Source of the DNA: VXPQ01 sp965232485
GTDB lineage: Bacteria > Bacteroidota > Rhodothermia > Rhodothermales > VXPQ01
NCBI GenBank assembly: GCA_965232485.1
Contig: OZ246975.1
Coordinates: forward strand, 992,001-1,056,000
Length of the DNA stretch: 64,000 nt
Direction: 5' to 3'
Below the pieces are notes generated by a model. That model saw only the letters and a list, made by a program, of their open reading frames with translations, searched no databases and was not told the origin of the DNA. Shown one piece after another: positions 43,625 through 52,655 of this stretch. Position numbers and translations under genes: made by a program. Each line of letters starts with the position of its first letter. Position 1 is the stretch's first letter.

Positions 43625-43953
43625 AATCTTGCGTGCTGAGGGAGTAGGTGGCGTAAAGTGGGCAAACTATGCGCGAGACCTGGTTACGTACGCCTGCATG
43701 GGCGCATAACGTTATGTCCTGGACGCACTGGAGGAATCGCCCCTGCTTGCCAAAAAAGGCCATAGCGGATGAAGTTTACAATTTCATAACGGGACTTGCA
43801 AGTTAAAAAACGGAGAAGCCCCGGCGAGCGGACACATGGCGCGCGTCAGCCGGCAGGCCCTGCGGCGCGGGGCCGGACGTATCCCGCGCCGGTACGGCGC
43901 GAACGGCGGACCGGATGGGGGCGAATTGATAGCGCAACCCGCCGCCGAGCTTC
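43625..43953. other. Spacer between starch-binding protein and the second island
   Basis: About 330 bp. Its far end carries a 38-bp duplicate of PorV-like gene sequence (43913-43950), three bp beyond the stop of the island gene. The remainder shows no gene, though it probably contains the promoter of the starch-binding-like protein gene. Confidence 0.5.
43913..43950. repeat. 38-bp direct repeat, left copy
   Basis: It begins GGATGGGGGCGAATTGATAG and matches 47464-47501 inside the PorV-like gene at 37 of 38 positions. In that gene it encodes LGGGLRYQF. The similarity ends abruptly, so this copy is a fragment outside any complete gene. Confidence 0.85.
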
Positions 43954-44922
43954 TTAGCGCTTGGTCAGTTTGGGACCGATATATACGACATAAACCGGCT
44001 CGCCGGCCCGGATCGGCCAGGAAAAATGCAGACGGAAATGCATGTGCCTTGCCTTGCCATGCCATGGGCAAGACAATGTCTTCCCTCGATATTTCGGGTG
44101 AGGAAATTTTAATGCCTTGGCGAAATCACGCTTCTCGGTATCCGACGAGTCCGAAAACCAGGCGTTCTTGCCTCCCTTAAAATACCTCTCGAAAATATCA
44201 TGGCCTTCACGAGTTCGCTTCCCGTCTGAATCGAAGGCGCATGCGAACCGATCCAGAATATCGAGCAGTCGCATACAACGGTTTGCCGTAGCATCGGCAA
44301 ATGGAAATCCTTCGAGGGGCTTGAAGCAATCGGAGGCGAACGTCAAATTCTTAAACCTTTTCGTCGAGACATTCTGCAGATCGTCCCAGGACTGGAGCGG
44401 CGGCGCAGCGCTTTGCAACTCTTTTTCCAGTGAGTCAGGATTTCGCCAATTTTCAAGGCGCGCGGTCCAATCATCCAGTCCAGTTTCGCGCCTCCAGACC
44501 ACTTCGACAGGCGAAAAATCCCATTCGGAAGGTACTGCGCTGACCAGATCCCACCGGGCTCCATGCAAGCTGCGATATGCCGCTTCGCCGATCGCCGTAT
44601 CCGTGACCACGTCTCCCTTGCATTCGAAATAATCATTCTGATCATGCTTCCGGTCGATATCCCAAAATGGCCCTGAACGATCCACCCACTGCATCACAGA
44701 TCGTTGCTCATCTTTGGAAAACACCTTTGGAACCGCCTGTTTCAACAAGATTCCATCGGAGGTTACAGGCATACCTGAGAATCTTCCATGGCAATGTAAT
44801 TCCCTGCCATGAAGTTTGGCCGTTCTACGGATCGCCATAATCCGATCCATTGCATCGCGAAACTTGTCAAGATTGGGAAATTGCCCCTGAATGGACAAAT
44901 CGTTCACAAGGAGTTCCACCAC
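43954..44922 (-). CDS. Hypothetical protein of the second island (possible effector)
   Basis: A 322-residue protein with no family I can name. It starts with GTG at 44922, one bp overlapping the ATPase stop (TAGTG). The N-terminal region has KLHGRELHCHGRFSGMP; the C-terminus has KTLSCPWHGKARHMHFRLHF and PVYVVYIGPKLTKR, which look like a conserved core (Cys, His, Lys). It has no signal peptide or membrane segment, so it is cytoplasmic. Third place in a DUF262-ATPase operon suggests an effector or accessory protein. This is inference. The stop lies 3 bp from the direct repeat that bounds the island. Confidence 0.75.
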   Translation of the reverse strand: MVELLVNDLSIQGQFPNLDKFRDAMDRIMAIRRTAKLHGRELHCHGRFSGMPVTSDGILLKQAVPKVFSKDEQRSVMQWVDRSGPFWDIDRKHDQNDYFECKGDVVTDTAIGEAAYRSLHGARWDLVSAVPSEWDFSPVEVVWRRETGLDDWTARLENWRNPDSLEKELQSAAPPLQSWDDLQNVSTKRFKNLTFASDCFKPLEGFPFADATANRCMRLLDILDRFACAFDSDGKRTREGHDIFERYFKGGKNAWFSDSSDTEKRDFAKALKFPHPKYRGKTLSCPWHGKARHMHFRLHFSWPIRAGEPVYVVYIGPKLTKR

Positions 44923-46085
44923 TAATCACCCCACCCCGCGAAATAACTCGTGTCCTTGTCGAATTGATCGAAGAAGCCATCCGGCCAATCGTCGATCTTT
45001 CCAGAACTGTCCAGCGCAGGACTCGCCACCTGTGCAGAACCGCCCCGCTCATCGTCTTGTCGCGGTCGGAAAAAATGTAACGCGGCATCGGCGCAAGACA
45101 GGATACCTGTTTTGACAGCGCGGCGAACGCCATTCAACACATGATCGCTGTGCGTTTCGAGGATAACCTGTACGCCTGCGGATGCGGCTTCGGCGAGAAA
45201 TGTCCCCATTGCTGCTTGGCCGGCAGGGTGAAGATGGACCTCAGGATTCTCGATCAGCAGCAGGTCGTCGGGATTCGCCGACAAGGCGGCCACCACGATC
45301 GGCAGAACCTGGGTCAACCCGAAACCGGTATGAACCGGGCGATGAAAATCCATGCGTTTCGATGTTCGCAATCCCAACCGCACCGCGTTGGCCTGGGGAA
45401 TTTTTTCGACGATCAACTCGCAGCCCGGAAAAAACTGCTTCATGCGTAACTGAACCTGATGCAGCCGGGTCGGCGGGACGCCTTCGACTCGCAATCCGGA
45501 CAAAACAGGTTCGTCGCCGCCAGAATACAGTATGCCGACCGCATTTTCCCCACTCGACCCAATAACGGGCGTAAGCTGAGCATCCTCCAACGGATATATA
45601 TCGCGGGGGCCCAATCTCTCCGCAGTCAGATAGGCAAGGCGGTACACTGCATCGAAAGACTGCGCAAAATCGAAATTGTCAATATCGGCATCGCGCACCG
45701 GTAGTAACCTGTGCAAAACCCTGGGAGAGCGAAAAGATTTACCTCCTATGCTAACGCTTGCTATCTCCATGGACATCCCGGCGCGTTCGCCCTTGAACTC
45801 CCACATATACTCCATCTCATCATTGTGCAGCGCAATTATGAAGGAGTTTCCCCCATGCCCCTCATCAATCACATCTGCAACGGCGCCAAGTCGGACGGCG
45901 GCGCCATTGAGCATAAGCCGGGACGACCCTTCATTTTCGCGCATCGTTTGATGCAGAAGGGCCAGCGCCTGTACCACGGAAGACTTTCCCGAGGCATTCG
46001 CGCCGGAAAGCAGCGTCAGAGGGCGTAGCGGCAGCTTCAGCGAGTCGAAGCATTTGAAATGCCGAAGATCAATCCTGGTAAGCAT
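44922..46085 (-). CDS. AAA ATPase (DUF3696-like) of the second island
   Basis: A 387-residue ATPase beginning MLTRIDLRHFKCFDSLKL. Walker A is GANASGKSS (28-36). TGFGLTQVLPIVVAAL, Walker B LLLIENPEVHLHPAGQA and the switch region ETHSDHVLNGVRRAV match the AAA_15/DUF3696 group. GRHFSR-type nuclease motifs are absent. It overlaps the DUF262 gene by 17 bp and touches the downstream gene, so the three are one operon. In defence loci such ATPases act as sensors or regulators of a nuclease partner. Confidence 0.88.
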   Translation of the reverse strand: MLTRIDLRHFKCFDSLKLPLRPLTLLSGANASGKSSVVQALALLHQTMRENEGSSRLMLNGAAVRLGAVADVIDEGHGGNSFIIALHNDEMEYMWEFKGERAGMSMEIASVSIGGKSFRSPRVLHRLLPVRDADIDNFDFAQSFDAVYRLAYLTAERLGPRDIYPLEDAQLTPVIGSSGENAVGILYSGGDEPVLSGLRVEGVPPTRLHQVQLRMKQFFPGCELIVEKIPQANAVRLGLRTSKRMDFHRPVHTGFGLTQVLPIVVAALSANPDDLLLIENPEVHLHPAGQAAMGTFLAEAASAGVQVILETHSDHVLNGVRRAVKTGILSCADAALHFFRPRQDDERGGSAQVASPALDSSGKIDDWPDGFFDQFDKDTSYFAGWGD

Positions 46086-47274
46086 CTGTAATCTCCGTCA
46101 CATGGTCGTTGGTTGCCGCAGCGATTCCAGGGCCGAGAATCTCTTCAATAGCCCGTCGCGTCTTTTCGAAACGGAGTTTTACCTTCTTGGCGCTATTAGG
46201 ACCGTATGTGATTGCATCCTGAAAATCGCTGTCGTCAAGCAATGCATAAACAGCTTTTTTGAGAGATTCGGCGTGGTCTTTAACTTGCTTTTCTACGTAA
46301 TGAGACAATCCGGTTGACATCACGTCCCAGAACGAGGCGTTGAGAATGTTTCGTTTTTGATGTGTCAGGCGTGGGTCGTGTTTTCTGAATGCATGTTGCC
46401 TAAACAAATAGTAATTATTTGAAAGACCGTTTCGGAACTCACGAGATAATCCAGCAATTTGGGGTGCAGCCATCCTGTTCATTGTACGCAAACAGTCAGC
46501 AAGGAAAACATCCATGTCGCCTCGATAAGAATCGACCGGCAGGAGTTGAAAGGCGCAGAATCGATTCACGAATTCCCTGTCCCGCATGGTTTTATTATTC
46601 AGGCTGTAGCCTGTCGCCTTAAGAAAAACCCCTGTCTGGGCCTCCTCTCTTAAGAAAGTCGTTGCCTTGCCCATGAAAAGACAATTTCGCATTTGCTGAC
46701 GAGTAAGAGCAACGCCCCCATTTACCCGCTCGAATATATCCAGACGAGCTTGTTCCGGAACTTTCGAATCAATCGTATAAAAAGTAAGATTAAAATCCTC
46801 GATGCGATTTTTGAGTCTCGGCTTCAGATCCGAGAATTTTTTACCATCAAGGTTTTGGCGATCTGGAAGCTGCAATTTAAGATTGTCCTTCAAAAATCGC
46901 TGAAACGTAGACAAACGTTGCAGACCGTCGACAACCACTGTCCTGCCCTCATCGTCTTCCGCCATATAAAACACTGGCAAGGGAATCCGCATAATTACGG
47001 ATTCGATCAGTTTGCTTTGTTTTTTGTCGTTCCAGATAAAATCACGCTGGAAATCCGGATTCATTACATAGGATCCCTGTTCGATCCGTCGACAAACATC
47101 GTAAATCGTTCGACTCTGGGTTCGGATAAGCAGGTCGTCGATGGGATAATCGCCCCAGGATCCCCCTTCTGGCTCCAGGCCTTCCGGCTCCTCGAAATTA
47201 CCCGGCTGACCGGGCAATTGGTCTTCCATGACATGGCGGTCCTGCGTTGTCCCTATGTCGGGCATAGCGTTCAT
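46069..47274 (-). CDS. DUF262 (ParB/GmrSD-like) domain protein
   Basis: A 401-residue protein. The N-terminal DUF262 domain has YVMNPDFQRDFIWNDKKQSK (from residue 69), IMRIPLPVFYM and DGLQRLSTF at 116-124, the equivalent of the DGQQR motif. The family DGQQR has a Leu in place of the first Gln here. IFERVNGGVALTRQQMRNCL is also characteristic. There is no DUF1524 HNH domain at the C-terminus, so it is not a complete GmrSD-like nuclease. Residues 1-45 are acidic and probably disordered. It heads the three-gene island. DUF262 proteins recur in restriction and defence loci. Confidence 0.85.
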   Translation of the reverse strand: MNAMPDIGTTQDRHVMEDQLPGQPGNFEEPEGLEPEGGSWGDYPIDDLLIRTQSRTIYDVCRRIEQGSYVMNPDFQRDFIWNDKKQSKLIESVIMRIPLPVFYMAEDDEGRTVVVDGLQRLSTFQRFLKDNLKLQLPDRQNLDGKKFSDLKPRLKNRIEDFNLTFYTIDSKVPEQARLDIFERVNGGVALTRQQMRNCLFMGKATTFLREEAQTGVFLKATGYSLNNKTMRDREFVNRFCAFQLLPVDSYRGDMDVFLADCLRTMNRMAAPQIAGLSREFRNGLSNNYYLFRQHAFRKHDPRLTHQKRNILNASFWDVMSTGLSHYVEKQVKDHAESLKKAVYALLDDSDFQDAITYGPNSAKKVKLRFEKTRRAIEEILGPGIAAATNDHVTEITDAYQD

Positions 47275-47383
47275 CGTTTCGCCTTTATACCGAACAAGTG
47301 AGAGCCCTCGAAACCGCTGTCCTGGTTGGCGCCAGTTAACTCAAACGAGACCTGCTGGTTCCTGTTTACAGAACCCTTCTCGC

Positions 47384-48532
47384 CTAAAACCGCATCGTCA
47401 GCGTGAAGCGGTTGACGGCGTTGAAATATTCGTGCTGCTCGAAGGCGTAATCCACCCCGAAATGGATGGGGGAGAATTGATAGCGCAACCCGCCGCCGAG
47501 CGTAAAGGAGCGCAGGCTGTTCTCCAGCAGCAATTCGCTGTACCCGGCCCGAAACATAATCAGGTCTCCCAGCAAGCCAACCTCTGCGCCGGCGTTCAGG
47601 TATTGTTCGCTGTTGTTGGGGTTGAGCGCATCGACGGATAGCGTAAGGCGGTTGCCGCCGCGCTGGAACACCTCACCGGCCAGCCCGATGCGCATGATGA
47701 GCGGCAAATCGAAACGGTCGGTCTTGAGCAGGGCGCGGTTGCTCTCGTTGTTGCCCCGGTTGTTGGGGTCCACGTCTACGCGGGCCAGCAGATCGTCCCC
47801 GGTTATTTGCAGTTTCGAGCCGAAGTTGCTGATGGACGCCCCGAGGCGCACTCCCCGGAAAGGCGTTTCGAACTGCGTGCCGACGTCGAAGGCCAAGCCG
47901 CCGGAGGACGAATTCCAGATGCGTTCCTGAATCCATTTCACGGAGCCGCCGATGGCGAACCGGTCCGTGAGGGCCCGCGCATAGGTCAGGGCGGCGGCCC
48001 AGGAGGCGGCGTCGAACGTTTCGCCCGTGCCGTCCTGCATCGCCACGGTGGTCACTTCCATGTCCGGCGTGCGCATGACGGTCAGGCCCAGCCCGATCAC
48101 CCCGAACCGGCTCGGGATCGCCACGGCCATGAAATTGAAGTCGATCGCGGCAAGCCACTCGGCGTATTCGCCGGTGAAACTCACGTCTTCCACGGCAGCG
48201 ACGCCGGCGGGATTCCAGTATATGGCGATGGGATCGGAAACCGTGGCCGTGATGGCGCCGCCCAGCGCGGTGGCGCGCGCGCCGACGGGAATGCCAAGGA
48301 AGTCAGCCGCCGTGGTGCCCCGCTTGGTGACGGTGCGGGTCTGGTTGTCGAAGTCCTGTTGCGCAAAGGCGGGTGCGGACGAGACAAGCGACGCCGCCAG
48401 AAAAAGGAGCGCAGCGAGGCGGAATTTGGCCCGACGCGGCGCGGCGGACGGTCCGGTTCGTCCAACGGCGCCCCGCCGGATTTTTCCGCAAGAGGGACGC
48501 GGGACCGGTTCGGGCGCAAGCAAAGACTGCAT
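47384..48532 (-). CDS. PorV/PorQ-family outer-membrane protein
   Basis: A 382-residue outer-membrane beta-barrel of the PorV family, which carries T9SS substrates to the cell surface. The signal region is RLAALLFLAASLVSSAPAFA. The mature start has a DFLGIPVGARATALGGA segment and SDPIAIYWNPAGVA, family hallmarks. The C-terminus is VNRFTLTMRF with terminal Phe. The frame is open to 48700; starts at 48640 and 48631 lie just after the upstream stop, but they put over 90 residues before the signal. The ATG at 48532 still leaves a long n-region, so the start is uncertain. It is the last gene of the PPIase-TonB-secreted protein run. The right copy of the 38-bp repeat lies inside it. Confidence 0.82.
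   Translation of the reverse strand: MQSLLAPEPVPRPSCGKIRRGAVGRTGPSAAPRRAKFRLAALLFLAASLVSSAPAFAQQDFDNQTRTVTKRGTTAADFLGIPVGARATALGGAITATVSDPIAIYWNPAGVAAVEDVSFTGEYAEWLAAIDFNFMAVAIPSRFGVIGLGLTVMRTPDMEVTTVAMQDGTGETFDAASWAAALTYARALTDRFAIGGSVKWIQERIWNSSSGGLAFDVGTQFETPFRGVRLGASISNFGSKLQITGDDLLARVDVDPNNRGNNESNRALLKTDRFDLPLIMRIGLAGEVFQRGGNRLTLSVDALNPNNSEQYLNAGAEVGLLGDLIMFRAGYSELLLENSLRSFTLGGGLRYQFSPIHFGVDYAFEQHEYFNAVNRFTLTMRF
47464..47501. repeat. 38-bp direct repeat, right copy (inside PorV-like gene)
   Basis: It matches 43913-43950 with one mismatch and encodes part of LGGGLRYQFSPIH in the intact gene. The two copies bracket the DUF262 island plus the end of this gene. Confidence 0.85.
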
Positions 48533-48644
48533 AGATTGCAGAGATTGCCCGGAGCGTCCCTGGCCAGGCGGCCCGAACGCGAAAAAGGGCGTTACGGGTA
48601 CGCGGCGCGGTATGTTCTGGTTCCCCTTCATTCGATTCATTCGA

Positions 48645-51600
48645 TCACTTGATAATCGCAAACGTGCCGGTTCGCTCGCCGACGCCGGGCGCTTCCACAT
48701 GGTATAAATAGATTCCGTACGCAGCGGATAGCCCTTCTTCGCTTTGCAGATTCCATTCCAGCGTGCCGTCCAGCAGGGACGCCGGATCGAGGCCGTCGTT
48801 GCTGCCTTCGGAAAGGCGAAGCGTGCGTACGAGGCGCCCGCTCACCGTATAGATGCGGACCGTGGCCTGCGGAGGCAGATGAATGAACTTGATGACGCGC
48901 TGCCCGCGGCCCGTGCTGAACGGGTTAAGCCCTTCGAACGGGTTGGTCGCTACGTAGGGATTGGGCGCCACGCGAATATTGTCCAACATATCCCGGGCCG
49001 CATCCAGATCCACCCCGGGGCCGGTGGCCGTAAATTCGAACGCGTCGGTGGCGAGGAACGGCTTCCGGGTGATGATGGTGACCACGTCGCCCTCCTGCGG
49101 ATCGCGGCGGTCGCTGAAAAGAAAATTCAACCCGATGCGCCAGGTAATGACGGGCTCGCCGTCGTCGTCGCCCACCTTGGTTTCCCGAATCACGATGAAA
49201 TCGCTCTCGCCAATGTCCGAATCAGCGGTCCAGGAGGCCGGCTCGGTCGAAACGGAGGAAACGAAGTCGTCGCCGGTGATGTCCCAGAAGGCATACTCGA
49301 CCGGGACCTCCGTACCGTCCGGGAGCAGGCGATACACCTCTATGTTCGTCGGACGCGCAGGCAACGTAATCCGACGGGTAATCTGCATTTCGACGGATTG
49401 CCCCTGTCCGTCGCCCACGACCTTCACCCGGTAATCGAACGGGTTGCGCAGGCCGCGCACGAACCCGGCGGACGTATGCGGGTCCAGGGAGACGGGATAA
49501 ATGTCTTCGCTGTTCCAGGCCGTTTCCGCCTTGTTGAGCAAAATGAACGGCTCGGGAAAAAATTCCAGGCTGAATCCGATGGGGTCGCCGTCGTCGGACA
49601 GCAAGGGAAATTCCCGACCGGCGCGGAAGGCGGTGGAGCGACGCAGCAACGTGTCGTTCGCCGTAACGTCCACGAGCGAGAAATTTTTGGTCGTCAGGGT
49701 GTCGGGACTGAAGCGCCCGCCGGCGATGAGCGTGTCCTCGAACACGATGCGGAACCGGCGATCGTCTGCAATGGAAATCGGATCGATGATTTCGTAGAGA
49801 ATGCGGCTGCTCGTGGTTCCGGACACGCGCTCCAGCTCCCCAAGCGTCGGGTCTACATAGCCGGCCACGGGCGCGGCGGGCGCTATTTCCACCACGTTGG
49901 GACCGGTCCGGATGGAGCCGTCCGGGAGCCGCTGAATGCGGATAGGGGTTTCGGTAGGCGGAATATTGTCCTGCGCGGAACCGTAGTCGTAGGCCGTGAC
50001 CGCATAGAAATACGTCACGCCGTTCGTTACGTCCTCGTCCACGAAAAGGTGCGCCAGGCCGTTGCTCCCTTCGCCGGGGCTAACCCGGTTGTCCCCCAGA
50101 TAGAACTGGACGCCGTTGATGTCCACGGGATGGAAGCCGCCGAACTCGTCGATGAGGTCGAATTGCGCGATGGGCTTGCGCAAGAGCCGGTTGCCGAAGC
50201 CGTCCGTAATGATCTGCGGATCGAGAAAGGCGGGATCGGTGGACCGATAAATGCGGTACCCCTCGAAATCGTACGGCTCGCGCCCAAGGCCCGCAAGGAA
50301 CTGGTCGTAGGATTGCTCCGAAATCGAATCCCAGTAGAGCGTCACCTTGCCGTCGCCGGGCACGGCGCGAAGCGTGGGCGTGATGGGCGCCTGGGCGAAC
50401 TGGTAATCTTCGTGGTAGGCCTGAAGGGCGTAATCTCTCGACTGGAGCGCTTCTTCCTGCGTGCCCCCCAGCACGACCGCCAGCGAAATGCGCTCGGTCT
50501 GGCCCGCCTTGAGCGGGAAAATGCCGCTGGACACGGTAATGTCGGTGTCGCCGGGTTCGGGCAGTTCCGTGTCGAAATTGCCCGGCAACATAAAGCGGCG
50601 GAACAGGTACCGGTCCGAAGAACTGCCGATTCCAAGGGTTCCGGCCCCGAAAATGCGCACGTTCGTGATGCCGATCTGGTCCGATTCGGAAATATCCGTC
50701 ACGTCGATATTGCGCTCCCCGGGAAAGCCCGTGCCGGCGCCGGACGTGGGCATGGCGTCGTTGTCGCCGGGATCGCCGTTGAACGCCACGCCGTCCAGCC
50801 CGGTGTCGTTGAGAAAACGATTCCAGTCCTTGTCGTTGTCTATCCCGTCGGCCCGGCTCTCGTCGATCATTTCGTCGATTTCCTCGTCGATGCCTTCGTC
50901 GGTGGCGCCGTCGTTGTCGTTGTCCACGCCGTCCGCATAGGCCTTTCCGAGGTCTTCGGGACCCACGTCGTACAACACGATTCCGGCACCGGGGACGCGA
51001 TACCGCCGGTACGGGTCCGAGGCCGCCGCGTCCACCATCTCCTGCGTAACGGTAGGCGACCCGAGCTCGGCGAGGTAGTTCGTCTCTTCGAGATACGTAT
51101 CGTTGTTGTCGATCCCGTCCCGGAACGCGCGGCCCACGTCGTCCTCCTCGACCCCAATCAGGTGGACTTCCCGCACATTCGCGTCCGTAGCCAGCACGGG
51201 CGGCCACCGGCGCCAATGGTCCGCCGCCGCCTGCGCCGCCATTTCCCCGGTAACGACCGGGCTGCCTGCTTCCCCGTCTCCGTCGTTGTCGATATAATCC
51301 GCATAGCCCACCCCCGCCTGCGGGATCCCGCTGGCCGTAACGAACGGCACGTGCGTTCTATTCTCGTCGATCAGGCCGTTGCCGTTGTCGTCCAGGGCGT
51401 TGGTGGGATTCTCGCCCTGCAAGAAAGAAGGGGGAATCACCGGGCTGTTGCATTCGCCGATAATCGGGCTACAGGTTTCGGAGGTGGAGCCGTCGCCGTC
51501 GTTGTCGATGCGGTCCACGGCGTTGCCGGGCGATTCAAGGAAGGCGAACGTAGCCACGCCCACCGGATCTGCCCCGAAAAATTCATTCCCCACGCCGTCC

Positions 51601-52469
51601 AGGTCCGTCATGAAGGCGACGTCCTCCAGCAAGTCGAAGAAGGGTATGTCGTCGCTGCAATCGCCGCCTACGCAGTCCGCCAGCCACATGGACAGGCCCG
51701 CCTTGCGAATATCGCGGGTGCCGTCGTTCTTCGCCCCGTGAATGAAAAAGACCACGTCCTGGATAAGAATCTGGCTCCAGGCCAGCACCCGCACCTCGGC
51801 GACGAGACCCATCCCGCGGCGGCTCAGGTCGGTCGAGTCGGGGAAATAGGTGGGATACCTGTCGTACTGGTCGTCGCCGATCTTGTAGAAAAATTCCTGG
51901 TCGGCGTTGAACACATCCTTCCCGAAAAAGCCGTTCCAGGAGAAGCGCCAGCCCGGATCCTGTACGTCGGCGAGTTTGTCCGGCCAGGCGGCGGGCCAGG
52001 ACGTCGGCTCGTCCGATTGCGCAATGCCGTATTCGGCGCCCGCCGGATTCACGTACCCCTTGATTGGTTCGAACGTCCACGAAATGTTGTCGTTGACGGG
52101 ATTCCCCCGAAAATCGGCCACGTTCACGACCCAAAGCGTGTCGTTGTTTTCGTCCTCCACCTCGGCGCCTACCCACAACTGGGTCAGGGCCACGTAGCGA
52201 CGGCCTGTGTTCTTGGGCCATTCGTACCAGAAATCTCCCGGATCCCCGGACTGCCCGGACTGCGCCCAGTTCGTAATGGTGGTGCGGATGTTGTTGGCGT
52301 CGATATTGTCGCGACGGCGCTCGAACGGATCGACGCGCTCCGCGCCGGGCGTATGGTTCCGGTCGATGACGCCCTGCGCGCGGGCCGCGCCAACGAGGGG
52401 TTCGGACAACGGGGCCAGGGCCAGCGGCAACGCCAGCGCGGCCAACGCGGCGGCCAACGCGGCGGCCAT
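48645..52469 (-). CDS. Large secreted protein with calcium-binding-like repeats and sorting-type tail
   Basis: About 1274 residues. The signal peptide is Ala-rich (ALALPLALAPLSEPLVGAAR). The mature protein has several acidic thrombospondin-3-like repeats (RIDNDGDGSTSE, DNDNDGATDEG, DGIDNDKDWN), likely calcium-binding. A fibronectin-type part (GDGKVTLYWDSISEQSYDQF) and a C-terminal secretion-tail variant follow (NIRVAPNPYVATNPFEGLNP and RLVRTLRLSEG). The start is unclear: the frame is open to 52649, an ATG at 52469 or a TTG at 52505 are the options, and an out-of-frame ATG lies at 52509 right after the TGTGA element. It follows the TonB receptor, as the protein at 1-665 does. Probable surface partner of the receptor. 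Confidence 0.8.
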   Translation of the reverse strand: MAAALAAALAALALPLALAPLSEPLVGAARAQGVIDRNHTPGAERVDPFERRRDNIDANNIRTTITNWAQSGQSGDPGDFWYEWPKNTGRRYVALTQLWVGAEVEDENNDTLWVVNVADFRGNPVNDNISWTFEPIKGYVNPAGAEYGIAQSDEPTSWPAAWPDKLADVQDPGWRFSWNGFFGKDVFNADQEFFYKIGDDQYDRYPTYFPDSTDLSRRGMGLVAEVRVLAWSQILIQDVVFFIHGAKNDGTRDIRKAGLSMWLADCVGGDCSDDIPFFDLLEDVAFMTDLDGVGNEFFGADPVGVATFAFLESPGNAVDRIDNDGDGSTSETCSPIIGECNSPVIPPSFLQGENPTNALDDNGNGLIDENRTHVPFVTASGIPQAGVGYADYIDNDGDGEAGSPVVTGEMAAQAAADHWRRWPPVLATDANVREVHLIGVEEDDVGRAFRDGIDNNDTYLEETNYLAELGSPTVTQEMVDAAASDPYRRYRVPGAGIVLYDVGPEDLGKAYADGVDNDNDGATDEGIDEEIDEMIDESRADGIDNDKDWNRFLNDTGLDGVAFNGDPGDNDAMPTSGAGTGFPGERNIDVTDISESDQIGITNVRIFGAGTLGIGSSSDRYLFRRFMLPGNFDTELPEPGDTDITVSSGIFPLKAGQTERISLAVVLGGTQEEALQSRDYALQAYHEDYQFAQAPITPTLRAVPGDGKVTLYWDSISEQSYDQFLAGLGREPYDFEGYRIYRSTDPAFLDPQIITDGFGNRLLRKPIAQFDLIDEFGGFHPVDINGVQFYLGDNRVSPGEGSNGLAHLFVDEDVTNGVTYFYAVTAYDYGSAQDNIPPTETPIRIQRLPDGSIRTGPNVVEIAPAAPVAGYVDPTLGELERVSGTTSSRILYEIIDPISIADDRRFRIVFEDTLIAGGRFSPDTLTTKNFSLVDVTANDTLLRRSTAFRAGREFPLLSDDGDPIGFSLEFFPEPFILLNKAETAWNSEDIYPVSLDPHTSAGFVRGLRNPFDYRVKVVGDGQGQSVEMQITRRITLPARPTNIEVYRLLPDGTEVPVEYAFWDITGDDFVSSVSTEPASWTADSDIGESDFIVIRETKVGDDDGEPVITWRIGLNFLFSDRRDPQEGDVVTIITRKPFLATDAFEFTATGPGVDLDAARDMLDNIRVAPNPYVATNPFEGLNPFSTGRGQRVIKFIHLPPQATVRIYTVSGRLVRTLRLSEGSNDGLDPASLLDGTLEWNLQSEEGLSAAYGIYLYHVEAPGVGERTGTFAIIK

Positions 52470-52512
52470 GCGCCCAAACGCCTGTCCGGACCGTAGCGCC
52501 GCCAAACATTTT

Positions 52513-52533
52513 CGTATTGTGAATTTATTGTGA
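52513..52533. promoter_or_regulatory. Tandem TGTGA element upstream of the large secreted protein
   Basis: The plus strand reads CGTATTGTGAATTTATTGTG (52513-52532), with TGTGA at 52518 and 52529, 11 bp apart. It matches the element abutting rhaEW at 18 of 21 positions. The shared form suggests a common regulator. Confidence 0.4.
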
Positions 52534-52655
52534 ATAACGTTATAACTAACGCAAATAGCGTCCGGGCGCAAAAATATCCTTCCGGAAAAGCGGCGCGTCA
52601 AACCATCCGGTTGCGTCAAGGAGAGATATGTCATGAATAACCGCATCAAAGCATC

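Noticed and set aside
48744..52496. 1250-residue plus-strand frame opposite the large secreted protein
   Set aside because: Antisense shadow. The composition is His/Arg/Val-rich without domains, while the minus strand has calcium-type repeats and a sorting-type tail.
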